This document shows, piece by piece, positions 8,092 through 15,322 of a stretch of DNA of 27,292 nucleotides. The stretch comes from Oribacterium sp. UBA4274 (GTDB taxonomy: Bacteria > Bacillota > Clostridia > Lachnospirales > Lachnospiraceae): positions 1 to 27,292 of the forward strand of contig DGVW01000020.1 of assembly GCA_002396005.1 (NCBI GenBank), in the 5' to 3' direction. The position numbers and the translations under genes are program-made. Numbering within the stretch: the stretch's first letter is position 1; each line of letters begins with the position of its first letter. The notes beneath the pieces were generated by a model that worked only from the letters and a program-made list of their open reading frames with translations, made no database searches and was not told the DNA's origin.

Positions 8092-8853
8092 TTATTCTAT
8101 AGGTGTGACATTGCAGAAGGGTGCATCACCTGTTTCTTTTTTTATCAAAGTCTCTATGGGACTTGTTTCATTAATGATTGTTTCTACGATATGTCCATCA
8201 ACTACTTTAAGCTGTCTGTCTGCCCATGAGGCGATATGTGGATCATGGGTGACCATCACCAAAGTTCGATTCTCTTCTGAAACGATTTTTTTCATAAGAT
8301 TCAGAACATCATCAGTAGTGTGAGAATCAAGGTTGCCTGTTGGCTCATCGGCAAAAATGATTTTAGGATCAATAACAAGAGCTCTTGCGATACCGACTCT
8401 CTGCTGCTGTCCACCTGACATCTGATTGGGCATATGTAAGCCCTGATCTCCGATACCTATCAACTCCATATATTTCCTTGCTGATTTCATACGACTTTCG
8501 TAATCAATGCCCCTGAACATCAGAGGCATGGCGACATTTTCAACAGCATTCATTGAAGGTATTAAATTGTAACTTTGAAATATAAAGCCTACATTCTGGC
8601 GACGGAACCTGACGAGCTGAGCCTCGTTCATTTTATCGATGCGTTTACCTGCTATCTGTATAACTCCGCTGCTAGGAGCTTCAAGCCCGGCAAGCATATT
8701 GAGACAGGTTGACTTACCGGATCCCGATGTACCGACAATTGCGATAAACTCACCGCGATAAATATCAAAAGATACTCCGTTAAGAGCATAGACTTTATTG
8801 GATCCAATATTAAAGATTTTATATAAATCTCTCACCTTTATAAGCGGTTCCAA
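8092..8853 (-). CDS. ABC transporter ATP-binding protein, MacB/LolD type
   Basis: Cytoplasmic ATPase of the three-gene module, 253 residues. Walker A GTSGSGKST is at 41-49, Q-loop Q93 in FIFQSYNL, signature MSGGQQQR at 145-152, Walker B IIFADEPTGNLDS from 165 and the switch histidine in VTHD at 203. This matches the MacB/LolD/FtsE branch. A 30-residue C-terminal tail follows the core. The chosen start is a TTG at 8853 with AAGGTAGG about 8 nt upstream; a GTG at codon 7 is the alternative but lacks a good ribosome binding site. First gene of the operon, with a promoter at 8985-9013 and a leader of about 125 nt. Confidence 0.92.
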   Translation of the reverse strand: MEPLIKVRDLYKIFNIGSNKVYALNGVSFDIYRGEFIAIVGTSGSGKSTCLNMLAGLEAPSSGVIQIAGKRIDKMNEAQLVRFRRQNVGFIFQSYNLIPSMNAVENVAMPLMFRGIDYESRMKSARKYMELIGIGDQGLHMPNQMSGGQQQRVGIARALVIDPKIIFADEPTGNLDSHTTDDVLNLMKKIVSEENRTLVMVTHDPHIASWADRQLKVVDGHIVETIINETSPIETLIKKETGDAPFCNVTPIE

Positions 8854-8918
8854 TTTCTGACCTACCTTTTTGGAAATATTTGATGCATATATTCAATGTC
8901 GAATCAGATGTCTGAGGG

Positions 8919-8935
8919 TTTAAGAAAGTTTTAAG
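8919..8935. promoter_or_regulatory. Direct repeat TTTAAG-N5-TTTAAG, possible response-regulator box
   Basis: Two TTTAAG half-sites start at 8919 and 8930, an 11-bp period (one helical turn). This is the layout used by OmpR/PhoB-family response regulators. It lies in the leader between the predicted ABC promoter and the ATPase start. No two-component genes are in the window. Confidence 0.35.
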
Positions 8936-8984
8936 TACATATATTTGCCTGATATCGAAATTATACAGTGCATTGCGTCTTATA

Positions 8985-9013
8985 ATTATAGGTTAAGGAA
9001 ATTAAATATACAA
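8985..9013 (-). promoter_or_regulatory. Sigma-A type promoter of the ABC module
   Basis: Minus strand: TTGTAT (9013-9008), 17-bp spacer, TATAAT (8990-8985). A second TATAAT at 8965-8960 has no good -35 at the right distance. The promoter sits between the serS terminator and the ATPase gene, as expected for an independent operon. Confidence 0.6.
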
Positions 9014-9082
9014 TCTACGAATTCCTAAAGACTGACACAAAAAATAAAGAATATAGAAATAAGAGCATAAAAAGAATAAAAA

Positions 9083-9126
9083 TAACTGCCGTAATCATAG
9101 ATATAAATCTGTTCATACGGCAGTTA
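9083..9126 (-). terminator. Rho-independent terminator of serS
   Basis: Perfect 11-bp stem TAACTGCCGTA / TACGGCAGTTA with a 22-nt loop that contains a further AGAT/ATCT pairing, about 20 nt after the serS stop. On the minus strand TTTTTATTCTTTTTATGC follows the stem. Confidence 0.8.
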
Positions 9127-9147
9127 GTATATATGGTTATATAATTA

Positions 9148-10458
9148 TTACTTCTTTCCCTCGATTGAATTCCACTTAGGAGTAAGAACCTTCTTGCCTC
9201 CCATGTATGGCTGGAGAACCTCAGGGATGGTTACTGAACCGTCAGCCTGAAGGTGATTCTCAAGGAATGCAATAAGCATACGAGGAGGTGCAACACATGT
9301 ATTGTTCAGTGTATTGGCGAGATGAATCTTGCCATCCTTGCCCTTGATACGGATCTTGAGACGTCTTGCCTGAGCATCTCCGAGGTTAGAGCATGAGCCA
9401 ACCTCAAAGTACTTCTTCTGACGAGGTGACCATGCTTCAACATCACATGACTTGACCTTGAGATCAGCAAGATCACCTGAACAGCATTCAAGAGTTCTTA
9501 CAGGGATGTCCATAGAACGGAAAAAGTCTACAGTGTTCTGCCATAACTTGTTGTACCAGTCCATAGCGTCCTCAGGCTCGCAAACTACGATCATCTCCTG
9601 CTTTTCAAACTGGTGGATACGATAAACGCCACGCTCCTCAAGACCATGAGCTCCCTTCTCTTTACGGAAACATGGAGAATAGGATGTAAGTGTAAGAGGT
9701 AATGTGTCACCAGGAAGAATCTGATCGATAAAACGGCCAATCATGGAATGCTCTGAAGTTCCGATGAGATAGAGATCCTCGCCCTCGATCTTGTACATCA
9801 TGGAATCCATCTCTGCAAATGACATAACGCCATCAACAACCTTGGAACGGATCATGTAAGGAGGGATTACATAGGTAAATCCTCTTCCGATCATGAAATC
9901 ACGAGCATAGCTGAGAACTGCAGAATGAAGACGTGCGATATCGCCAAGGAGATAGTAAAAACCGTTTCCTGCCACACGTCCGGCTGCATCCATATCAACA
10001 CCGCCGAAAGATTCCATAATATCTGTATGATACGGTACATCAAACTCAGGAACCACTGGCTCACCAAAACGCTCATTTTCAACATTATGAGTATCATCAG
10101 GACCAATAGGAACAGATGGATCGATTATGTTAGGGATAACCATCATCCTCTTTGTAAGCTCCTCATTGAGTTTTGGCTGTAACTCTTCGAGCTCCTTGAG
10201 TCTGTCAGAATACTGAGATACCTCAGCCTTGATCTTTTCAGCCTCTTCTTTCTTGCCCTGTGCCATAAGTGCACCAATCTGCTTTGAAACAGAATTTTTC
10301 TTTGCACGAAGATCGTCAGCTTCCTGCTGGCACTTTCTAGCTTCCGCATCATACTTGATGACTTCATCAACCAGTGGAAGTTTCTCATCCTGGAACTTCT
10401 TTTTGATATTCTCTTTTACAAGCTCCGGATTTTCTCTGACAAATTTAATGTCTAACAT
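9148..10458 (-). CDS. serS: Seryl-tRNA synthetase, divergent class II motifs
   Basis: Charges tRNA-Ser (and tRNA-Sec where present) with serine. The protein has 436 residues: an N-terminal helical hairpin arm (about 27-105) for the tRNA long variable arm, then the class II catalytic core. Visible are the serine-loop LIGTSEH (231-237), motif 2 CFRKEKGAHGLEERG (263-277) with RIHQFEKQE (280-288), and motif 3 NNTCVAPPRMLIAFLEN (385-401). The fold and order are those of SerRS, but motif 3 and the RVAGNGFYYLLGDIARLHSA stretch differ from the usual bacterial form, so this belongs to an unusual subgroup. ATG 10458 has AGAGG 5 nt upstream. Promoter at 10515-10543 and terminator at 9083-9126, so it is probably monocistronic. 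Confidence 0.93.
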   Translation of the reverse strand: MLDIKFVRENPELVKENIKKKFQDEKLPLVDEVIKYDAEARKCQQEADDLRAKKNSVSKQIGALMAQGKKEEAEKIKAEVSQYSDRLKELEELQPKLNEELTKRMMVIPNIIDPSVPIGPDDTHNVENERFGEPVVPEFDVPYHTDIMESFGGVDMDAAGRVAGNGFYYLLGDIARLHSAVLSYARDFMIGRGFTYVIPPYMIRSKVVDGVMSFAEMDSMMYKIEGEDLYLIGTSEHSMIGRFIDQILPGDTLPLTLTSYSPCFRKEKGAHGLEERGVYRIHQFEKQEMIVVCEPEDAMDWYNKLWQNTVDFFRSMDIPVRTLECCSGDLADLKVKSCDVEAWSPRQKKYFEVGSCSNLGDAQARRLKIRIKGKDGKIHLANTLNNTCVAPPRMLIAFLENHLQADGSVTIPEVLQPYMGGKKVLTPKWNSIEGKK

Positions 10459-10514
10459 AAGATCCTCTCTCCTCCCGGAAATAACTAAATAAAATATGCT
10501 GAACGCACCTACTT

Positions 10515-10543
10515 ACTATAGCGTTATTTAAACGCTTTTTCAA
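10515..10543 (-). promoter_or_regulatory. serS promoter with palindromic spacer
   Basis: Minus strand: TTGAAA (10543-10538), 17-bp spacer, TATAGT (10520-10515). The spacer contains an inverted repeat with 6-bp arms, AGCGTT-TAAAT-AACGCT (10520-10536), which could be an operator. Predicted start near 10508, leaving a leader of about 50 nt, too short for a T-box. Confidence 0.6.
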
Positions 10544-10544
10544 G

Positions 10545-10603
10545 AGATATACTGAATGCTGCTTCTTCAGTATATCTGTTTATGGATGGAACAGCAGCAT
10601 TCA
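10545..10603 (-). repeat. Two interlocking inverted repeats between pdxK and serS
   Basis: A perfect 12-bp inverted repeat (10545-10556 with 10566-10577, 9-nt loop) interlocks with a perfect 11-bp one (10553-10563 with 10593-10603). The shared bases mean only one full stem can form at a time. It lies after the pdxK stop and directly before the serS -35 box. There is no U-tract on either strand, so it is not a standard terminator, though it may end or stabilise the upstream operon mRNA. Confidence 0.6.
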
Positions 10604-10618
10604 TCGTATATCGAAATA

Positions 10619-11479
10619 TTATAGAATCTGAAGAAGGTCTTCAAATTGAACACCGTTTATAACAGGAACATGCTCATCCTCAGAATGTTTGATTGCCTGT
10701 CTGACGAAATCTGCGGCAATACGGCATGAAGACTCCAAAGCTTCACCTTTTATATATTTTGCTGCAAGAATGCAGCTGAAGAGATCTCCTGTACCAGGTC
10801 TTCCGCTTCCGGCACGCGGATTTCGTATGAAACGTATATCCCCTTCTGACTCAGAAAGTACATTGAGAAGCCGGTCCTCTGAACCGGAGCATTCCTCGAC
10901 TCCTGTTATAACAATAGCACCGTCAGTTATGTGTTGAAGTGCAGAAATCAGCGTACTGAAAATCATGGCTTTGGCAGCATCCAGACTACATCCGTCAAGA
11001 GTTTCCTTCAAACCATCATAGTCGAAGTCCACAAGTAATGCTGCTTCGGTAAGATTCGGACATATGAGATCTGCATACTTTGCAAGTGATCGCATAGCTT
11101 CAACAGTATCCATGGACAAATGCTTATATAGTCTGCCGTGATCTGCTGTGACCGGATCGAGAATTACCTTTAAATACGGATTTTTTTCCTTTTGCTGTAT
11201 GATAAATTTCTCTATGATTTTCTGTTCTTCTCTGCTGCTCAGGTAGCCTATCAGGATACCGTCGAAGTGGAAATTGTTTTTATTCCAGGTTGTCAGATAA
11301 GCATCAAGATGGTCAGTAAAATCGGCCTTTGATACATTTTCAAATGCTGTGTGGCTGCTGAGTATTGCCGTAGGTGCCGGACATGGAGTGACTTCAAGTG
11401 CAGCGGCCACCGGTAATTGGATTGCAAGGGAGCTGCGTCCAACTCCACTCAAATCATTGATGATAGCAAGTTTTTTCAT
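10619..11479 (-). CDS. Pyridoxamine/pyridoxal kinase (ribokinase-like, PdxY/PdxK type)
   Basis: Vitamin B6 salvage: ATP-dependent phosphorylation of pyridoxal or pyridoxamine. The 286-residue ribokinase-like protein opens with INDLSGVGRSSL and continues with LSSHTAFENVS (substrate region). It has ILDPVTADHGRLY (about 106-118) and the anion-hole/catalytic motif GSGRPGTGDLF (224-234, catalytic Asp in GTGD). The N-terminus fits pyridoxamine kinases better than ThiD. Last gene of the long operon, 9 bp after rpe, in the position where thiN stands in Bacillus. It is not ThiN. The ribosome binding site is weak (AAGGA, about 13 nt away, inside rpe), suggesting coupled or low translation. Confidence 0.88.
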   Translation of the reverse strand: MKKLAIINDLSGVGRSSLAIQLPVAAALEVTPCPAPTAILSSHTAFENVSKADFTDHLDAYLTTWNKNNFHFDGILIGYLSSREEQKIIEKFIIQQKEKNPYLKVILDPVTADHGRLYKHLSMDTVEAMRSLAKYADLICPNLTEAALLVDFDYDGLKETLDGCSLDAAKAMIFSTLISALQHITDGAIVITGVEECSGSEDRLLNVLSESEGDIRFIRNPRAGSGRPGTGDLFSCILAAKYIKGEALESSCRIAADFVRQAIKHSEDEHVPVINGVQFEDLLQIL

Positions 11480-11488
11480 AAGTTGTAA

Positions 11489-12151
11489 TCAATCCTTCAG
11501 TAATTCGTTAAATGCACGTACGTTATCTGCAATCCTGTCAGCCGGTTTAAATACAGCAGAACCGGCGATAAAGAAATTGGCTCCGGCAGCTTTGATGGAA
11601 CTGATATTATCGAGTGTTACGCCTCCGTCTACGCCAATATTTAAATTGAGGTTTAAAGCATCAGCCTTTTCTTTAAGTAAACGTACTTTATCAAGTGTAT
11701 ATGGAATAAATTTCTGACCGCCGAATCCAGGGTTAACTGTCATGATAAGTACAAGATCCAGCATTGGAAGTATGCAATCCAGAGTTTCTACAGGTGTTGC
11801 GGGATTGAGGGCTACACCTGCCTTTAAACCATGCTCTTTTATCTGGTTTACAGTTCTGTCAAGGTGAATGCAGGCTTCCTGATGAATTGTGATTCCGTCG
11901 GCACCGGCTTTTGCAACATCATCGATATATCTGCCAGGTTCCTGAACCATCATGTGTACATCAAAAAAGCTTTTGAGATCCTTGCGTACTGCCTGGATGA
12001 TTGGTGTGCCAAAGGAGATATTAGGCACAAATGTACCATCCATCATGTCAAAATGTATATACTCGGCTCCGGCATCTTCAGCTGACTTTATGCTTTTGGT
12101 TAAATTGCCAAAATCAGCGGATAAAATAGATGGTGACAGGTAACTTTTCAT
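11489..12151 (-). CDS. rpe: Ribulose-phosphate 3-epimerase
   Basis: Interconverts D-ribulose 5-phosphate and D-xylulose 5-phosphate in the pentose phosphate pathway. 220 residues, normal length, TIM barrel. SPSILSADF is at 6-14, metal/catalytic HFDMMDG at 33-39 (H33, D35), H66 in DVHMMV, VNPGFGGQKF at 139-148 and GVDGGV with D175. The start ATG lies 4 bp after the rsgA stop, and its Shine-Dalgarno AAAGGAG is within the last rsgA codons. Confidence 0.97.
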   Translation of the reverse strand: MKSYLSPSILSADFGNLTKSIKSAEDAGAEYIHFDMMDGTFVPNISFGTPIIQAVRKDLKSFFDVHMMVQEPGRYIDDVAKAGADGITIHQEACIHLDRTVNQIKEHGLKAGVALNPATPVETLDCILPMLDLVLIMTVNPGFGGQKFIPYTLDKVRLLKEKADALNLNLNIGVDGGVTLDNISSIKAAGANFFIAGSAVFKPADRIADNVRAFNELLKD

Positions 12152-12155
12152 AGTA

Positions 12156-13130
12156 TCAGTATCTCCTTTGTGATTTTAATTCATTGTATAGCAGCACATA
12201 GCTTTCATAACGTTCTTTGGAAATGAGTCGATTCTTTACAGCGGACTTCACTGCACAGTCGGTCTCACCGATATGAATGCAAGTTTTAAAACGGCAATCA
12301 TGCCTGTATTCCTCGAATTCCGGGAAGTAATACATGAGTCGATCCGGCTCGATATCATTGATATACAAAGATGTAAAGCCGGGTGTATCTAAAACATAGG
12401 TGTCATCGTCGATATAAAAGAACTCGGTATGTCTTGTGGTATTTTTGCCGCGTTCGATCTTACGGCTCAGTTCACCGGTTTCCATATTGGCTTCGGGGTG
12501 TATGAGATTTGTGATGGATGATTTACCTACACCGCTTGGTCCAGACAGAACTGTAGTTTTCCCCCGCAGTATATCCATGATCTGTTCATAACAGTTACCT
12601 GATTTGGCACTGATTTCCAATACCCTGTAGCCTGCAGCTCTGTAAATCTCAGGGATAAGTTCAGGGTGATCGGCATGAATCTCCGGTATAAAGCTTTTCT
12701 TTTCTTTTTTCTTTTTTCCGGAGAAGTTTTCGCCGGAAGAGTTTTCTGCAGTTTCCGGTACGTCAATAAGGTCCACCTTGTTGAAAAAAATGACTACAGG
12801 TATATCTCTCTGCTCCATGTTTATGAGAAATCTGTCAAGCAGACTCAGATTTGGATCAGGGTGTCTTAAGGCAAAAACCACTACAGCCTGGTCAATGTTT
12901 GCAACTTCCGGTCTGATCAACTGATTCCTACGCGGTAATATGCGGATGACAGACCCCTCATGCTCCTTTTCACTATCCTGAACAGGTTCTATCTCTGCAT
13001 CATCACCAACGAGTGGCTTTTCGTTGCGGTTTCTGAAGATGCCTTTGGCACGACATTCATAATCTCCTTCCGGAGTGTGAACATAGTAAAATCCGCCTAT
13101 TCCTTTAAATATTTTTCCTTTTAATGCCAT
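12156..13130 (-). CDS. rsgA: Ribosome small subunit-dependent GTPase A
   Basis: Late 30S assembly GTPase that also checks the subunit. The 324-residue protein has an N-terminal OB fold, then a circularly permuted GTPase: G4 NKVD (117-120), G5 ISAKSG (173-178), G1 GPSGVGKS (197-204), G3 DTPG (248-251). The C-terminal zinc motif C279-x4-C284-x-H286-x5-C292 follows. A Lys-rich insert (about 126-147, with GKKKKEKK) between G4 and G5 makes it longer than usual. Lies between prkC (23-bp gap) and rpe (4-bp gap); PrkC phosphorylates RsgA in Bacillus, which fits the linkage. GAGG precedes the ATG by 5-6 nt. Confidence 0.96.
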   Translation of the reverse strand: MALKGKIFKGIGGFYYVHTPEGDYECRAKGIFRNRNEKPLVGDDAEIEPVQDSEKEHEGSVIRILPRRNQLIRPEVANIDQAVVVFALRHPDPNLSLLDRFLINMEQRDIPVVIFFNKVDLIDVPETAENSSGENFSGKKKKEKKSFIPEIHADHPELIPEIYRAAGYRVLEISAKSGNCYEQIMDILRGKTTVLSGPSGVGKSSITNLIHPEANMETGELSRKIERGKNTTRHTEFFYIDDDTYVLDTPGFTSLYINDIEPDRLMYYFPEFEEYRHDCRFKTCIHIGETDCAVKSAVKNRLISKERYESYVLLYNELKSQRRY

Positions 13131-13153
13131 TTTTACCTCATGCTTCTAATGGT

Positions 13154-15322
13154 CTATTGTTTTTCAGGAGTGAAAGCACATTCAAAAGATGCGATCACAG
13201 TATCTGTAGAGGCATCTACAACTTCTACGACTCCAACCTGTACGCCTGCAGTTCCTTTGATTCTCGGGAATACCACCTGAAGCTCTGTTCCGATTTCATA
13301 TGAGCGAGCTTCCTGCAGAGTTTTGTAATGTTCTTCTCCGTCAATATCCTGACGAAGACGTATGGATACAAGCATGGTATTGTTGGCACCAGGAGTTGCT
13401 CCGGTACCTAACTGTACAGCAGTATTGATTGAACTGTACCAGTATTCGTCGTCTGTATCTGTTGAAGCTTTTGCTTCAGTATCTGCAACCTTTACACTTG
13501 CCTCTCCTTCGGGACCGGCGGAAACAGAGAAACTGATGGCAGTTCCTTTCGGAACTACAGTATTTGCTCTGACAGATTGAGTCATGACGGTGCCTTCTTC
13601 AGCCGATTCATCAGGCAGGTAAGAAATATTACCGGGTAAAAGCTCTGCGAGTGTTAAAGCAGTAATAGCATCCTGTTCTGTGAAGTTTTTAAGATCAGGA
13701 ACAGTAACCATATTTTCATTCAGTCCGGCAGAAACCACAATCTCGAGATTGGCTCCGGAAGAATCCGGGTTATTGGTGCTGATGACATATCCGGCAGGAA
13801 CAGTATCGGAATAGCTTTCTATAACTGAATAAGGGATATCTCTGTCCTTTAGTTTTGTTTCCAGATCCGAAAATTTTGTCGCATGCAATGAAGTAAGATC
13901 ATAAGGATTGTTCCTGTCATAGAATATGATCGTCTGCGCACCCTTTGAAACTGTTACGTTAATTGTATCACCGGAACTGTAATTTAATTCCGGGTAGCTT
14001 ATGATAACGCCCTCATTATACCTGTCAGAGTACTCTTCATCGCTGGATACTATATGTATGTTGTACTCGCTGAGCTCATCTTCCGCTTCATCTACAGTCA
14101 GACCGATTATCCCTTGTATACGTGTTTCAAGAGCTGAAATGGTAATGTTGACTTCTGTAGTTGCCTCTTCCTCGGAAACTTCCGTTGCCGCTGCAGTTTC
14201 CAACGGAGCATTGGCCTGCTGGAAGAAATTGAATATGTTCTTACTGATAACGAGTATAAGTATAAAAATGCATACTCCGCAGGCAATAGCAATAGTGCGA
14301 TTGAGTATAATTGTCTGGTCGGCTGTATTGTTATGATCTCCTATGCTATCAGTAGAATTCTGTCCGGCTGCAGAACCCATACCTGATTTGTCAGAGTTTT
14401 GCTGCATGGACTTTATATCTTCAAGCTCAGATGGAGATATGACTTTGGTTTCATTTAGATCCTCAGGAATTCTGCCCTTTAGAAATGTCCCACTAGGATC
14501 TTTGAGAGCCTTTTGGAGGTCATCGCCCAGTTCGTCTATATGTTGATATCTCCTTCTCGGAGATTTCTGCATGCACTTAAATACAGCCATATCAAGGGCC
14601 GGGTAGACATCAGGTATCAGATCTCTCACTCTGGGGATCTGGTTTTCAAGGTGAGCAAAAACGACTGACACAGAAGTGCCGCCATCATAAGGTACTTTTC
14701 CCGTAAGCATTTCATATAAAGTACATCCGAAACTGTATATATCGGATCTTTCGTCAGCCTGTCCGGACTTGGCCTGCTCAGGAGAGATATAGTGAACAGA
14801 CCCCATAACTGTAGTATTTACAGTTTGCTGCGTCGCTGCTCTTGCAATACCAAAGTCTGCCACTTTAACCGTACCGTCGCTGGAAACGATCATGTTCTGA
14901 GGTTTAATGTCTCTGTGTACGATGCCGTTTTTATGAGCCTGTTCGATTCCTCCGATTACCTGTAAAGCGATGGCTATGGCTTCCTTGGAATCCATACGGC
15001 CACGGCGTTGTATATAGGTTTTTAATGTGATTCCTTCAACAAGCTCCATGACTATATAATGCATCTTTTTGTCATGGTTATCGATTATATCGTAAACAGC
15101 AACAATATTAGGATGGTTTAGCTTAGCTGCTGCCTGAGCTTCATTTTGAAACTTACGGATAAAATCCTGATCCTCACAGTATTCCTCTTTCAGAACCTTA
15201 ATTGCAACGGCACGTCCCATCTTGAGATCAGTTGCACGGTATACAAAACTCATTCCGCCCTGACCGATGAGAGAATCGATTTCGTATCGTTCATCGAGAA
15301 TCTGTCCTTCCTGAATCATCAT
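13154..15322 (-). CDS. prkC: PASTA-domain Ser/Thr protein kinase (PrkC/PknB/Stk1)
   Basis: Membrane Hanks-type kinase that senses peptidoglycan fragments or lipid II and phosphorylates cytosolic proteins. 722 residues. Kinase domain about 12-275: glycine loop GQGGMSFVY (20-28), catalytic K42, HRDIKPQN (136-143), DFG (156-158), and an activation loop rich in Thr (AATQQTVNTTVMGS). A juxtamembrane linker leads to one TM helix (about 343-362). Outside are about three PASTA repeats (about 400-460, 466-533, 534-603; the first two are diverged). A C-terminal extension of about 115 residues follows and ends in a beta-rich stretch. It overlaps prpC by 4 bp (ATGA), so kinase and phosphatase are made together. 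The neighbours murE and murF place it beside cell-wall synthesis. Confidence 0.96.
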   Translation of the reverse strand: MMIQEGQILDERYEIDSLIGQGGMSFVYRATDLKMGRAVAIKVLKEEYCEDQDFIRKFQNEAQAAAKLNHPNIVAVYDIIDNHDKKMHYIVMELVEGITLKTYIQRRGRMDSKEAIAIALQVIGGIEQAHKNGIVHRDIKPQNMIVSSDGTVKVADFGIARAATQQTVNTTVMGSVHYISPEQAKSGQADERSDIYSFGCTLYEMLTGKVPYDGGTSVSVVFAHLENQIPRVRDLIPDVYPALDMAVFKCMQKSPRRRYQHIDELGDDLQKALKDPSGTFLKGRIPEDLNETKVISPSELEDIKSMQQNSDKSGMGSAAGQNSTDSIGDHNNTADQTIILNRTIAIACGVCIFILILVISKNIFNFFQQANAPLETAAATEVSEEEATTEVNITISALETRIQGIIGLTVDEAEDELSEYNIHIVSSDEEYSDRYNEGVIISYPELNYSSGDTINVTVSKGAQTIIFYDRNNPYDLTSLHATKFSDLETKLKDRDIPYSVIESYSDTVPAGYVISTNNPDSSGANLEIVVSAGLNENMVTVPDLKNFTEQDAITALTLAELLPGNISYLPDESAEEGTVMTQSVRANTVVPKGTAISFSVSAGPEGEASVKVADTEAKASTDTDDEYWYSSINTAVQLGTGATPGANNTMLVSIRLRQDIDGEEHYKTLQEARSYEIGTELQVVFPRIKGTAGVQVGVVEVVDASTDTVIASFECAFTPEKQ

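Noticed and set aside
10545..10577. Intrinsic terminator of the pdxK operon
   Set aside because: The stem is strong, but on the minus strand it is followed by CTTGAAAAAGCG and on the plus strand by GTTTATGG, with no U-tract.
10459..10618. T-box leader for serS
   Set aside because: The predicted leader is only about 50 nt. I could not find the T-box core, specifier hairpin or an antiterminator/terminator pair.
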